A stretch of 64,000 nt of DNA from an uncultured Clostridium sp. (GCA_902496665.1 CABVBU010000006.1:1-64000); one strand, 5' to 3'; counted from the first letter of the stretch, positions 53,262 to 62,659 are shown. Notes: a model not told the origin generated them from the sequence alone. Made by a program: numbers and translations.

Positions 53262-55223
53262 ATGGGAAAATCATTAACAAGAAAAATTATTGAGTCTCAC
53301 TATGTATCCGGCAGCATGACTCCGGGTGAGGAAGTTTTCATCAAAGTTGACCAGACTTTAACACACGACATCAACGCCGTTATGACATACCTGGCATTCG
53401 AGGCCATCGGCCTTGACCGGATCCGCACAGAGTGCAGCGTCAGCTACTTAGACCACAACCTGCTCTATGTCGACAATAAGACACCGGATGACCACATCTA
53501 CTTACAGTCCGCTGCAAAGCGTTTTGGTGTCCATGTTTCCAGACCGGGCAACGGTATCTGCCATGCGGTACATGTGGCAAGATTCGGTATCCCGGGGAAG
53601 ATCAGCATGGGCGGTGACAGCCATACCCCGCACGGAGGCGCCATCGGCATGCTCTGTATCGGTGTCGGCGGAATGGACGTTGCGACAGCCATGACCGGTG
53701 TTCCGATGCGTCTCACCATGCCGCGGGTTGTAAAAGTAAACCTCACAGGTTCCTTAAAACCTGGATGCAACCCGAAGGAAGTTATCTTAAAGATGCTTCA
53801 GCTCGTAACCATCAAGGGCGGCCTCGGAAATGTGTATGAGTATGTTGGACCTGGCACTGCTGCCCTGGAGGTTCCGGCGAGAGCCACCATCGCAAACATG
53901 GGCGCTGAGATGGGCGCGACCACATCCATCTTCCCGGCTGACGCGCAGGTCAAGAAATTCATGACTGCACAGGGCCGCGGTGACCAGTATGTGGAGATGC
54001 TGCCGGACGAGGATGCTGAGTACGACGAGTACATCGACATCAACTTAAGTGAGCTTGAGCCGCTGATCTCATGTCCGCATCAGCCGGACAACGTCATCCC
54101 ATTGAAGGATGCAGAGAAGAAGCGCGTTCAGCAGGTATTCATCGGAAGCTGCACAAACGCAAGCTACGCGGATATCGCGAAAGCCGCTCTTGTATTTAAC
54201 GGCCATCATGTCAACGAGGACGTAAGCTGTACATGTGCCATCGCCTCCAAACAGACCTACCGTGAGCTGCTGCGTGACGGTTATATCGATATGCTGCTTG
54301 CTGCAGGCGTCCGCATTCTTGAGATCGCATGCGGTCCGTGCTGTGCCATCGGCCAGACACCGGCGACAGACGGCGTCGCTGTCCGCACCTCCAACCGTAA
54401 CTTCAAGGGACGTGCCGGAAACCCGACCGCAAAGATCTACCTTGTGAGCCCGGAGAGTGCTGCTGCGACCGCTATCGTGGGCACATTCGCGACCGCGGAA
54501 GATATCATGGGAGAGAATGTGAAGATCCTCGGCGATATCAAGGAGCCGGAGCAGTACATCGTTGACGATTCCATGATCATCCCGCCGCTCTCCGAGGAGG
54601 AAGCGAAGAAGGTTGAGATCGTCCGCGGACCGAACATCAAGTTCCTCCCGGTTCCGGAAGCTCCGACCCAGTACCTCTGCGCTCCGATCAGCTTAAAGGG
54701 ACGCGACAATATCTCCACCGATGACATCACCCCGGCCAGCGCTGAATTTTCCAGCATGCGCTCCAATATCCCGCTGATGTCCCAGTACTGCTACCACCGC
54801 TATGATCCGGAGTTCGCAGCCCGCGCGAAAGCCATGGGCAAGAGCATCATCATCGGCGGCGAGAACTATGGACAGGGTTCTTCCCGTGAGCATGCGGCGA
54901 TCAACCCGATGTACCTGGGCGTAAAGGCTGTTATCGCGAAGAGCATCGCGCGTATCCACAAGGGCAACCTTGTAAACCACGGCGTGATCCCGATGTTATT
55001 CGAGGATCCAGCTGACTATGACCGTCTTGACCAGAATGATGAACTGGAATTCGCGAACCTCCTCGACCAGATCCCGACAAGATCCATTCTCATCAAGGAC
55101 AAGACAAAAGACTTTACTTTCCGCGCCCGCTTAGACCTCACAGACAACGAGATCGCCGTTGTATTAAGCGGCGGACAGTTATCTTTCTTAAAGAAACAGC
55201 TGGCAGCGGAAGAAGCAAAATAG
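53262..55223 (+). CDS. acn: Aconitate hydratase
   Basis: 653 residues. Interconverts citrate and isocitrate through a 4Fe-4S cluster. Cluster ligands Cys297 (GSCTNASY), Cys357 and Cys360 (ACGPCCAIGQ) and the swivel-domain motif YGQGSSREHAA are intact; GGDSHTPHGGA is in the active site. It is of the shorter single-chain (mitochondrial or AcnB-unlike) type. GGAGG precedes the ATG. Two LysR genes follow in the same direction. Homologous dehydratases act on other tricarboxylates, so a substrate other than citrate is possible given the neighbours. Confidence 0.9.
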   Translation: MGKSLTRKIIESHYVSGSMTPGEEVFIKVDQTLTHDINAVMTYLAFEAIGLDRIRTECSVSYLDHNLLYVDNKTPDDHIYLQSAAKRFGVHVSRPGNGICHAVHVARFGIPGKISMGGDSHTPHGGAIGMLCIGVGGMDVATAMTGVPMRLTMPRVVKVNLTGSLKPGCNPKEVILKMLQLVTIKGGLGNVYEYVGPGTAALEVPARATIANMGAEMGATTSIFPADAQVKKFMTAQGRGDQYVEMLPDEDAEYDEYIDINLSELEPLISCPHQPDNVIPLKDAEKKRVQQVFIGSCTNASYADIAKAALVFNGHHVNEDVSCTCAIASKQTYRELLRDGYIDMLLAAGVRILEIACGPCCAIGQTPATDGVAVRTSNRNFKGRAGNPTAKIYLVSPESAAATAIVGTFATAEDIMGENVKILGDIKEPEQYIVDDSMIIPPLSEEEAKKVEIVRGPNIKFLPVPEAPTQYLCAPISLKGRDNISTDDITPASAEFSSMRSNIPLMSQYCYHRYDPEFAARAKAMGKSIIIGGENYGQGSSREHAAINPMYLGVKAVIAKSIARIHKGNLVNHGVIPMLFEDPADYDRLDQNDELEFANLLDQIPTRSILIKDKTKDFTFRARLDLTDNEIAVVLSGGQLSFLKKQLAAEEAK

Positions 55224-55330
55224 AATGCAATAGTTTTGCCCCGATCCCCTCTCTATATAAATACGGGCTTAACTGTTACAGATAAATACCTTCAATACCC
55301 CAAACCCTTAAGTGAATTTATCAGGATGCG

Positions 55331-55376
55331 GAAAACGCAGTCATACTCCCTCGTATGGCTGCGTTTTCTCATTTTT
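55331..55376 (+). terminator. Aconitase terminator
   Basis: GAAAACGCAG.CATAC...GTATG.CTGCGTTTTC then TCATTTTT. Confidence 0.85.
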
Positions 55377-55473
55377 ATCCTGAATTTCTCTCAAAAAGTC
55401 TGAGACAAGTTTCGATTTTTGTCGTAAAATAGGAAAAGGAACATGTTACAAAAAACAGAGGATGTGATTTTCC

Positions 55474-56355
55474 ATGAAAGACTCCGATTGGAGAATTCTT
55501 TATGAACTGCATAAGACATCAAACCTGACGAAAACGGCGAATCTGCTTTTTATGACGCAGCCGACGCTGACAAAGCGGCTGAAGCAGATGGAGACCGAAT
55601 GGGGATGCAGCATCGTGGATCGGACACCGAAGGGACTTACATTTACGGCTGAGGGAAATTTTCTCGCGGCGCAGGCAGAAAAGTATCTGGAGCTGTTCCA
55701 TTCCACGAAGGAAGAACTTAAAAAACTCCAGGAGGCAGCACTTACAGAGATCGTCATCGGCGCATCCTACACCTACAGCAAATATTCCCTGGCGGATGTG
55801 CTCGTCCCGTATCAGGTGACCCACCCGAATGTGAAGTTCCGGATCGTCAACGATTCCAGCGATGCCCTGTACCGGCAGATCCTTGACGGGTCTGTGGATG
55901 TTGGATTTCTGCGCGGGGACTATGAGGGTCCGGTAAACCGGACACTGCTTGGAGAAACTCAGGGATTTCTCGTGACGAAAGGTGCAGTGGCGCTTTCCTC
56001 GCTCTCCGGCATGCACCGTCTCGAATATAAGACAAACGAGAAAACGACAGCGATCCTGACTAACTGGTGGGAATCCCACTTTGAGACACCATATCCGTCC
56101 GGCATGATGGTCGGGCATATCGACGGGGCGTGGAAGCTGATCGACGAGGGCATGGGATATGCCTTAAGTTTCCTCTCGGAGAATTTTGAGAACCGGTATC
56201 AGCTGACTCTCACACCGCTAACTTGGACGGATGGAACACCTGTGATCAGAAAGACATGGTTTTTGTACCCAAAGGAGAAGAGGCTGCCTGCGAAGCTGCT
56301 TGATTTTATCCAATATACAGAAAACTTAGCTCAGAAAACTCCTGAGTCTAAATAA
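55474..56355 (+). CDS. LysR-type regulator, first of tandem pair
   Basis: 293 residues. HTH in TSNLTKTANLLFMTQPTLTKRL (about residues 13-34), then an effector domain. About as similar to the LysR at 56459 as recent paralogues (DWRILYELH/DWKILKVLY; LFMTQPTLTKRLKQME/LFMTQSALTKRLRSIE). Follows aconitase after a terminator, so it has its own promoter. Candidate regulator of aconitase or of the converging operon. Confidence 0.88.
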   Translation: MKDSDWRILYELHKTSNLTKTANLLFMTQPTLTKRLKQMETEWGCSIVDRTPKGLTFTAEGNFLAAQAEKYLELFHSTKEELKKLQEAALTEIVIGASYTYSKYSLADVLVPYQVTHPNVKFRIVNDSSDALYRQILDGSVDVGFLRGDYEGPVNRTLLGETQGFLVTKGAVALSSLSGMHRLEYKTNEKTTAILTNWWESHFETPYPSGMMVGHIDGAWKLIDEGMGYALSFLSENFENRYQLTLTPLTWTDGTPVIRKTWFLYPKEKRLPAKLLDFIQYTENLAQKTPESK

Positions 56356-56458
56356 TTTTTTATGCAATACTCGTCAGTTCTTATTTTGTCTGCTCTAATG
56401 CAGAGATAAATGCTGATTTACTGGTTTTCACCTGTGTACTTTACAAAAAGGATTTCTT

Positions 56459-57325
56459 ATGAAAAATATCGACTGGAAAATTTTAAAAGTATTATATGAA
56501 AAGCGCAGCATCACAAAGGCCGCCGACGCCCTCTTCATGACTCAGTCTGCCCTTACAAAGCGTCTGCGGTCTATCGAAAGCGAGTGGGGACACCAGCTCG
56601 TGGAGCGGACAAGCCGGGGTGTGATCTTTACGGATGATGGAAAATATCTGGTCCAGAAAGCGAATATCATGCTGGATTTTCTTCAGGAGATCGAGGACCA
56701 TTTCGCAGACCGACATACAAAGACAGAGATGCTGAAGCTCGGCGTTCCGAACTCTTTCGCAAAGCGTCACCTTCCAAAATTACTTGCCGCCTATCAGAAA
56801 AGCGGAGCAAATCTCTATATTAAAACAATTTCAAATTCCAGCGATGTGATCTTAAAGGATCTGATCGACGACACCATCGACATCGGGCTCGTCTGCGGCG
56901 ATTTCCCGTATCTTGGTGATCAGGTCTGCCTGTTTCAGGAAGAACTTTACATCGTCGCACCAAAGGGAGCAACCATCGATTCCATTGAGCACATGCCCCT
57001 GATCGAGACCTTCTATAACCCCATGGTCCGCATGATCATCAACCAGTGGTGGAAAAGCCAGTTTGGAAGCAGTCCCCACGAGAAACAGCAGGTTCCATAC
57101 TTTGATATTGCCATTGAGATGGCGGAGAATGGGCTTGGGATCTGCTTTGTGTTTGGAGATGACTGGAAGATCGATGAAGAAAAGCTGCAGCTGATCCCCG
57201 CCTATGACCGGGACGGAAATCCGGTCTCCAGAAAGGTTTCCATGCTGATCTCTGAGCGATGTTATAAGAGTGAGGGAGTTTCGGATTTTATAAGATTTGT
57301 GGAAGATTATTATGGAGTGAACTAA
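56459..57325 (+). CDS. LysR-type regulator, second of tandem pair
   Basis: 288 residues. HTH in RSITKAADALFMTQSALTKRL (about residues 15-35). Paralogue of the gene at 55474, 103 nt apart. AAAAGGATT precedes the ATG. It shares a bidirectional terminator with the RraA-like gene that converges on it. Confidence 0.88.
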   Translation: MKNIDWKILKVLYEKRSITKAADALFMTQSALTKRLRSIESEWGHQLVERTSRGVIFTDDGKYLVQKANIMLDFLQEIEDHFADRHTKTEMLKLGVPNSFAKRHLPKLLAAYQKSGANLYIKTISNSSDVILKDLIDDTIDIGLVCGDFPYLGDQVCLFQEELYIVAPKGATIDSIEHMPLIETFYNPMVRMIINQWWKSQFGSSPHEKQQVPYFDIAIEMAENGLGICFVFGDDWKIDEEKLQLIPAYDRDGNPVSRKVSMLISERCYKSEGVSDFIRFVEDYYGVN

Positions 57326-57336
57326 AATACTGTAAT

Positions 57337-57379
57337 AAAAAGCCATGATCACATCATTTTCGGTGCGATCATGGCTTTT
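57337..57379. terminator. Bidirectional terminator LysR / RraA-like
   Basis: AAAAGCCATGATC...GATCATGGCTTTT, 13-bp perfect stem, with T runs in both directions. Confidence 0.88.
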
Positions 57380-57399
57380 CTGTTATTTACTTCTTCTAT

Positions 57400-58062
57400 T
57401 TATTTCTGCTGTCTTGCCTCATTTAAGCTCATTCCGCCGCGGACATGGGTCTCGATACGGTCTTCTTTCGCCTTGATCTTCTCTGCTTCCTCAAGAACTT
57501 CCTTTAAGTGGGCACTCGGAACAACAGCAACGCCGGTGCGGTCCATTAAGACAAGGTCCTCCGGACAGATCTGGACGCCGCCGATGAACACCGGGACATC
57601 CACATCAACGGTTTCCATGAAGCGGGCGCTCTTTACCGGACTTGTGCCGCCGAGATAAACCGGGAATTTGAGGTCTGCGATCTCGTCGATATCCCTGAGA
57701 CTTCCGTTTGTAAGTTCACCCATAACGCCGCGCATCTGTGCTCTTGTGGCTAACATGGCGCCGCCTGTGGCAATGTCGGTGAGGCCGGTCGCCTCGATGA
57801 CAAGAAGATCACCGTACTCTGTCTGACTGTCGATGATGGATGCCTGTTTTGTCAGGGACTTTCCGTCAAAAGCTGTCTTTCTGCGCATCTGGCGGAGCGT
57901 CTTTGCGAAACCTGCGGTCCGCGGCTGGCAGACATCTAACGGGCGGAGTCCAAGGACGATTCCTGAGCGGAGTCCGAGGTTGTCCATGGCGTCGGAGATG
58001 TTTGATGTCGGGAATTTTTTGTAATTTTCGATCCAGTAGGTTCTTTCTTCTTTGTTGAACAT
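57400..58062 (-). CDS. RraA/HMG-aldolase family protein
   Basis: 220 residues of the family that includes RraA (RNase E inhibitor), 4-hydroxy-4-methyl-2-oxoglutarate aldolase and oxaloacetate decarboxylases. Arg123-Asp124 of the catalytic D-x20-RD motif are present (NGSLRDIDE), but the first Asp, at position 102, is Ala (GGAMLATRAQ). That residue helps hold the metal in characterised aldolases, so activity is doubtful or altered. No RNase E is expected in this organism group. It lies 255 nt after the MatC gene, with a hairpin and a TATAAT box in the gap, so it may have its own promoter. Confidence 0.82.
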   Translation of the reverse strand: MFNKEERTYWIENYKKFPTSNISDAMDNLGLRSGIVLGLRPLDVCQPRTAGFAKTLRQMRRKTAFDGKSLTKQASIIDSQTEYGDLLVIEATGLTDIATGGAMLATRAQMRGVMGELTNGSLRDIDEIADLKFPVYLGGTSPVKSARFMETVDVDVPVFIGGVQICPEDLVLMDRTGVAVVPSAHLKEVLEEAEKIKAKEDRIETHVRGGMSLNEARQQK

Positions 58063-58230
58063 GATATCAGTTTTCGCAGCTGCTTCACATAAATACAGCT
58101 GTGATTCCCCTTTCTAAAAAATAATCCTCGTAAATTTATGAATTGATTATAGCATTAAAACTGCGGAGCCTTACATGATAAATGATTATAAATATTGATT
58201 CCGCAAAGTTATCTGTATCACCTTAAGGAA

Positions 58231-58262
58231 AATGCCCGATGAAGATTCACCAGGCATTCCAG
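58231..58262 (-). terminator. Hairpin between MatC and RraA-like genes
   Basis: Minus strand GAATGCC...GGCATT then TTCCTT. A modest stem; perhaps a partial terminator. Confidence 0.5.
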
Positions 58263-58317
58263 GATGTAGTCGGACCTTTCAGAATGTACAGATCTGAAAA
58301 GCCACAATTATCTAAAC

Positions 58318-59571
58318 TTAAGCAATAATCTTGTAAATTCCAATAAAAGCGAATACTGCCAACACCGCAAGCGCGATGAAGGATACCGCGAACAGCTCGA
58401 CGAACAGTCTGTTCTGCGGGAATTTTTCATCTGCGTCCTCCTGCTGTGCAACACCGGCCATGATAAGGGCACCGGTGGTGGAGATCGGTGTGAAACCGGA
58501 AACTGTTCCGCCGATAACGATGACGGAGACAAGCTCTAACGCAGTCACGTTGCCGATGCTTGCCGCAAGCCCGCTTGCTGTCGGAATCAGGGTCGGGAAT
58601 ACGACGCCGAGACCTGAGCTGAAGAAGGACATGAGTCCTGCTGCGATAGCCATGATCGTTGCGGCTGTCTTGGGACCCATAACGGATTCCAGGCCGTCGA
58701 CCATGATGTCGATACCACCGGAGAGGGAGATGACATTCATTAAGATGCCGACACCGAGAACCATGATGATCACGTTCCACGGGATCATCTTGAACGCAGT
58801 CTTTTCATCGCCGCATCCGAGTACGATCAGAACGGAACCGACGGTAAATCCTGTGAGGCCGACATTCCATGAAAAGAACAGGGCACCGATGGCGAGAGCT
58901 GCAAGCCCCGCAAGGGAGAGCCACTGATTTTTGCTGAATTTCGGAAGAACATCCTCATGGTTGGTGTGCGGAGCGACCTTCCATCCTTTGTAATAAATGT
59001 AGACGAGAACAGCCACGACAAGAGCAGTCACAGTGAGGCACATCATGATCGGAACGGTATTTCCGGTAAGTCCCTGTGCTTCCATAAGCTCACGGACAAC
59101 GGCACTCTCCGGAGTCAGCGGGCTCATACGTCCGGACATAACGCCGAGATCACCGATGATCGCCGTCATGATCGGGTTCACACCTGCGGATATCGCGACC
59201 GGGATCGCGATGACCGGAACGATCGCGAGAGACGGGATGGCTCCCGGTCCCACCGCACAGATCAGGAATCCGAGCAGGTACATGACGAACGGGATCAGCG
59301 CCTTGTGCGGTCCGACGAGAGCTACCATCTTCTTTGCCAGAAGTTCCAGAGTTCCGTTTTCATTGATGATAGCAAAGAGATATGTGATGCCGATCATCTG
59401 CATGCAGAGGGAGGAACTGAATCCCTTGATAATATCATTTGCCTTGATCCCATAGACGAGTCCGAGGATCATGGAGAAGCCGATACATAAAATTCCGACG
59501 TTCGCTTTGCGGACGAAGCCGATAACGATGGCAGCTAAAAGGGCGATAAGTGAAATAAGACCAAGATTCAT
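58318..59571 (-). CDS. MatC-type dicarboxylate carrier
   Basis: 417 residues, about 12 membrane helices. The N-terminus (LISLIALLAAIVIGFVRKANVGIL) matches the MatC_N domain of malonate and dicarboxylate carriers in the ion transporter superfamily; SRMSP-like GRMSPLTPESAVV and GGTVSGFTPISTTGALI correspond to the two helix-breaking loops. Imports a di- or tricarboxylate. Follows the lactonase gene by 9 nt, so the two are co-transcribed. Confidence 0.87.
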   Translation of the reverse strand: MNLGLISLIALLAAIVIGFVRKANVGILCIGFSMILGLVYGIKANDIIKGFSSSLCMQMIGITYLFAIINENGTLELLAKKMVALVGPHKALIPFVMYLLGFLICAVGPGAIPSLAIVPVIAIPVAISAGVNPIMTAIIGDLGVMSGRMSPLTPESAVVRELMEAQGLTGNTVPIMMCLTVTALVVAVLVYIYYKGWKVAPHTNHEDVLPKFSKNQWLSLAGLAALAIGALFFSWNVGLTGFTVGSVLIVLGCGDEKTAFKMIPWNVIIMVLGVGILMNVISLSGGIDIMVDGLESVMGPKTAATIMAIAAGLMSFFSSGLGVVFPTLIPTASGLAASIGNVTALELVSVIVIGGTVSGFTPISTTGALIMAGVAQQEDADEKFPQNRLFVELFAVSFIALAVLAVFAFIGIYKIIA

Positions 59572-59580
59572 ATGTACCTC

Positions 59581-60630
59581 CTAGCGGAATGTGATGCAGA
59601 CCGGGCTCTCCGCTGCGATCACGCGACCGGTGTATTCCATGCGGCCCTGTTCAGAGTCAAGTTTCATCTCTATGATCGTGTCACTGTCCTCGTTTGCCAT
59701 GTAAAAACGGCTGTAATCCGGATTGAATGTGATGAAACGCGGTGTGAGACCCATTGCCGGGTAGTAGCCGAGTTCCTTCATGTAACCGGTCTCCTGGTTG
59801 ATTCGGTAGAGGACGATGGACTCGTGGATGCGGTTGGAACCAATGAGGATCTCGCCGTTCTTATCAAGGAGAGACGCACTTGCCTGTCCCTCGCCGGTGT
59901 ATGTTTCCGGAAGTGTCGGCAGATTCTGGCGCGGAAGAAGCTTTCCGTTCACGTCATCGAAGCCGAAATATGTCATCTTGTTGCCTTTTTCGTTGATCAG
60001 GTACGCGTAATGGTTATTCGGATGGATCGCGATATGGCGCGGCTCATCGTACTCTCTGGAACGGAAGCAGTCTGTCTCGGTGAGTGTGCCGTTTTCGGCG
60101 TCAAAGCGGTATACAAGGACCTGTCCGTAACCCTGAATTCTTCCCTGTGTCACAACGAAGAGGAATGTCTTTGTATGATCCCAGATGCACTGGTGCGCGA
60201 AGGAGACGGTTCCCTCTTTTCTGCCTGGGAGATGTGTCTCGGAGACGATATCACCGAGACTGCCGTCTGCGTTTCTCTTAATTACATAGACAGCGCCGCC
60301 CTGAAGAACAGCAACGACTAAATATTTGTTTGTCTTGTCAGCTGTAATATATACCGGGTTCTTTCCACCGATATCGATCATATTTAACGGAGATAAGGTT
60401 CCGTCCTCAAGGATCTTGTAGCTGGAGACCTTTGTCTTGTCTCCGTGAACGGAATAAAGGAATTTTCCCTCGTTGTCCATTGTCTGGTAGGACGGGTTCT
60501 CTTCCTCAGTCTTTAAACACTGGATCAGATCCCAGTCGCCGGTCTTTTCATCGATCTTAAAAACCTTTAAGCCTTTTCCCCTTGCATTTCTCTCTTTTGT
60601 TGTTCTGCAGCCTACATAAGCGTAGCTCAT
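59581..60630 (-). CDS. Lactonase family protein (6-phosphogluconolactonase-like beta propeller)
   Basis: 349 residues from ATG 60630, which has GAGGAGG 8 nt upstream; the frame to 60711 runs into a repeat. Seven-bladed propeller of the YbhE/Pgl or carboxy-cis,cis-muconate cyclase family (YVGCRTTKE at start; SFAHQCIWDHTKTFLFV; EPRHIAIHPNNHYAYLINE; GLTPRFITFNPDYSRFYMANED). Members open sugar or organic-acid lactones. First gene of the lactonase-MatC (-RraA) operon; the substrate is likely an organic-acid lactone, as no pentose phosphate genes are near. Confidence 0.85.
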   Translation of the reverse strand: MSYAYVGCRTTKERNARGKGLKVFKIDEKTGDWDLIQCLKTEEENPSYQTMDNEGKFLYSVHGDKTKVSSYKILEDGTLSPLNMIDIGGKNPVYITADKTNKYLVVAVLQGGAVYVIKRNADGSLGDIVSETHLPGRKEGTVSFAHQCIWDHTKTFLFVVTQGRIQGYGQVLVYRFDAENGTLTETDCFRSREYDEPRHIAIHPNNHYAYLINEKGNKMTYFGFDDVNGKLLPRQNLPTLPETYTGEGQASASLLDKNGEILIGSNRIHESIVLYRINQETGYMKELGYYPAMGLTPRFITFNPDYSRFYMANEDSDTIIEMKLDSEQGRMEYTGRVIAAESPVCITFR

Positions 60631-60683
60631 TTCCTTTTCCTCCTCAAATGAATATAAGATCATATAAAAGATTCCCACTTGAT

Positions 60684-60857
60684 CACTTCGCTTCGAAGCG
60701 ATAAAAGCCAACTGCTCCGCGCCTTCGGCACTCCCGCAGTTGCCGCCGATATTCGTAATACGGGCTATCGCCCTCCTTACTCATACCGGCTTGGTAGTCA
60801 GATGTCTTCCCATCCTTGCGTGCAAGCACGCAGTCTGGTCAGCCGTCTGACTACACT
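60684..60857. repeat. Dispersed structured repeat C
   Basis: A 170-bp stretch made of inverted repeats: CGCTTCGAAGCG (about 60689-60700), CAACTGC...GCAGTTG, GGGC-TATC-GCCC, TGCGTGC-AA-GCACGCA nested in GTAGTCAGA...TCTGACTAC (about 60796-60853). It lies in the presumed 5' leader of the lactonase operon on the minus strand. Its look is that of a high-copy intergenic repeat of clostridial genomes; a regulatory RNA is the alternative. Confidence 0.55.
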
Positions 60858-60909
60858 TTTATGATAAATTATTAACATGTCAAATGGAAATTCAGGAAAA
60901 GAATAGGCT

Positions 60910-60940
60910 CGGTATTCCATTATGGAATACCGTGTTTTTT
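60910..60940 (+). terminator. Orphan plus-strand terminator
   Basis: CGGTATTCCA-TTA-TGGAATACCG then TGTTTTTT, 10-bp perfect stem. No plus-strand gene precedes it; it follows repeat C. The remaining 60941-61100 stretch is leader of the SDR gene. Confidence 0.75.
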
Positions 60941-61100
60941 CAAGTTTCTGGTTCTTTCTGATACCCTATTGTAATTCCTTCTGTATTCCCTTAAAATATG
61001 CATATCTGCTATTTCATAAATGTCCAGATCTGTTATGCGGCAATTATGTTAAACAGCAATCCAATCAGCAAAAATCTTATAACTATACAGGAGTTTTACC

Positions 61101-61829
61101 ATGAAAAAAACAGTTCTCGTCACTGGCTCGTCCCGCGGGATCGGGCGGGCGGTGGCTTTAAAATTTGCTTCCTGCGGATACCATGTCGTGATCAACTGTG
61201 CCAGAAGCACAGATCGGTTGGAAGAAGTGAAAAAAGAAGTTGAGGCGCTGGGCGCAGAGTGCCTGGCGGTACAGGCGGATGTCGGATGTTCGAATGACTG
61301 CCAGCGGCTTTTTAAGGAAATCGAATCCCGCTTCGGCCATGTGGATGTCCTCGTAAACAACGCCGGGATCTCCATCATCGGCCTCTTACAGGACTTAAGC
61401 TTTGAGGATTGGAACCGGATCCTCTCCGCGAACCTGTCCTCCGTCTTCCACTGCGCGAAGCTCGCGATCCCAGGCATGATCCACTGTCACAGCGGAAAGA
61501 TCATCAATATCTCCTCCGTCTGGGGCGTCTGCGGTGCCTCCTGCGAGGCAGCCTACTCCGCCACAAAAGGCGGCGTCAACGGTCTCACCATGGCCCTCGC
61601 CAAGGAACTCGCCCCCTCCGGCATTCAGGTGAACGCCATCGCCTGCGGAGCCATTGATACGGAGATGAATGGATTTTTATCTGAGGAGGAGCATGAGATG
61701 CTCTTGGACGAGATTCCCGCCGGCCGCATGGGAAAGCCGGAGGAAGTCGCAGACCTCGTCATGAAACTCGTAGAAGCACCGGACTACTTGACCGGTCAGA
61801 TCATAAAAATGGATGGTGGCTGGATCTGA
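61101..61829 (+). CDS. Short-chain dehydrogenase/reductase, FabG-like
   Basis: 242 residues. NAD(P)-binding TGSSRGIGRAVA (residues 8-19), NNAG (about 88-91), catalytic Ser in NISSVWG (about 138) and YSATK (Tyr about 152, Lys 156). It is close to 3-oxoacyl-ACP reductases, but no fatty-acid synthesis gene is near, so another hydroxyacid or ketone substrate is equally likely. The C-terminal codons lie within a terminator hairpin. Confidence 0.88.
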   Translation: MKKTVLVTGSSRGIGRAVALKFASCGYHVVINCARSTDRLEEVKKEVEALGAECLAVQADVGCSNDCQRLFKEIESRFGHVDVLVNNAGISIIGLLQDLSFEDWNRILSANLSSVFHCAKLAIPGMIHCHSGKIINISSVWGVCGASCEAAYSATKGGVNGLTMALAKELAPSGIQVNAIACGAIDTEMNGFLSEEEHEMLLDEIPAGRMGKPEEVADLVMKLVEAPDYLTGQIIKMDGGWI

Positions 61830-61848
61830 TCCGGCCACCATTTCTTTC
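61813..61848. terminator. Terminator overlapping the SDR stop codon
   Basis: ATGGTGGC.GGATC...GATCC.GCCACCAT, followed by TTCTTT on the plus strand; the minus strand has TTTTTA on its side. It includes the last codons and stop of the SDR gene and serves the converging IclR gene too. Confidence 0.75.
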
Positions 61849-61852
61849 TGCT

Positions 61853-62659
61853 TTAAAAGCGCAGACAATCCTGCAGATAACGCGCATGCGCCTGAAGCGC
61901 AGCAATAATCTCCTGTCTTCTCTTCTTTATCATCGGACTCATTCCCGTCAGGCTCACACTTCCAAACAATTCATTATGATATCGATTAAAGATCGGCACT
62001 GCCAGCGCTGATACTCCGGTAAAAAGAGCGTCGTATTCTTCAGAATATCCATTTTTACGGATCCGGTATAACTCCACGTCAAAATTCTTCTGCCTATCCT
62101 CGAAAGACTTCTGAAACGGTGTCATCGGCATTCTTTCCAGATATTCCGCTCTTTCTTTTTCCGATAAATATGCCAACAGAATCTTTCCGCTTGCAGAATC
62201 ATACAGAGATATCTGTGGTGACACACGCTGGACAATAAAAGGGCAGTTTGTCGGTTCAGTTGTGTCAATCACTCTCAATTGCTTTTCGTCCATTGCAAAC
62301 ATGGTTCCGTTTAACTGGAACTGATTACTTAACGCCAGCAGTCTGTCATGGCCCCGGTCAATGCACATGCTCTGGCGCGTCCCGGCAGCGAGACAGGCTT
62401 TGTTAAACAGCGCCGCCCCCAGCATGTACTGCCCATTTCCATTCTGGCTGATATAGCCATTCTGGTAAAGCGTACTCAGGATCCCATGGACTGTACCTTT
62501 GTTCAAATTGAGCTGATTGCTGATCTGCCCCAGCGTCAGGGCAGAATTTGTCATCGTAAAGCAGTTCAGTATGTTGATCGCACGCTGAACCGACTGGATC
62601 TGACGTTCCGTAGCCTTTGTATTTTTTTCCGTAACATTTTTCGATTCATCCAATGGCAA
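61853..62659 (-). CDS. IclR-family regulator
   Basis: About 268 residues. Winged helix with LTLGQISNQLNLNKGTVHGILSTL in two pieces (about residues 37-60), then the IclR effector domain (GTMFAMDEKQLRVID...SASGKILLAYLSEKERAEYL...GVSALAVPIFNRY). The start is uncertain: TTG 62659 has AGGGGG 7 nt upstream; TTG 62677 is the longest frame. Divergent from the Nramp-type gene with overlapping promoters; in B. subtilis the IclR protein KipR and the Nramp-type YcsG lie in the same 5-oxoprolinase operon, so this is probably a KipR-like regulator (inference). Confidence 0.85.
   Translation of the reverse strand: MPLDESKNVTEKNTKATERQIQSVQRAINILNCFTMTNSALTLGQISNQLNLNKGTVHGILSTLYQNGYISQNGNGQYMLGAALFNKACLAAGTRQSMCIDRGHDRLLALSNQFQLNGTMFAMDEKQLRVIDTTEPTNCPFIVQRVSPQISLYDSASGKILLAYLSEKERAEYLERMPMTPFQKSFEDRQKNFDVELYRIRKNGYSEEYDALFTGVSALAVPIFNRYHNELFGSVSLTGMSPMIKKRRQEIIAALQAHARYLQDCLRF

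Noticed and set aside
58957..59490. 177-residue His/Asp-rich plus-strand ORF
   Set aside because: Antisense shadow of the MatC gene; composition results from the hydrophobic codons of the opposite strand.
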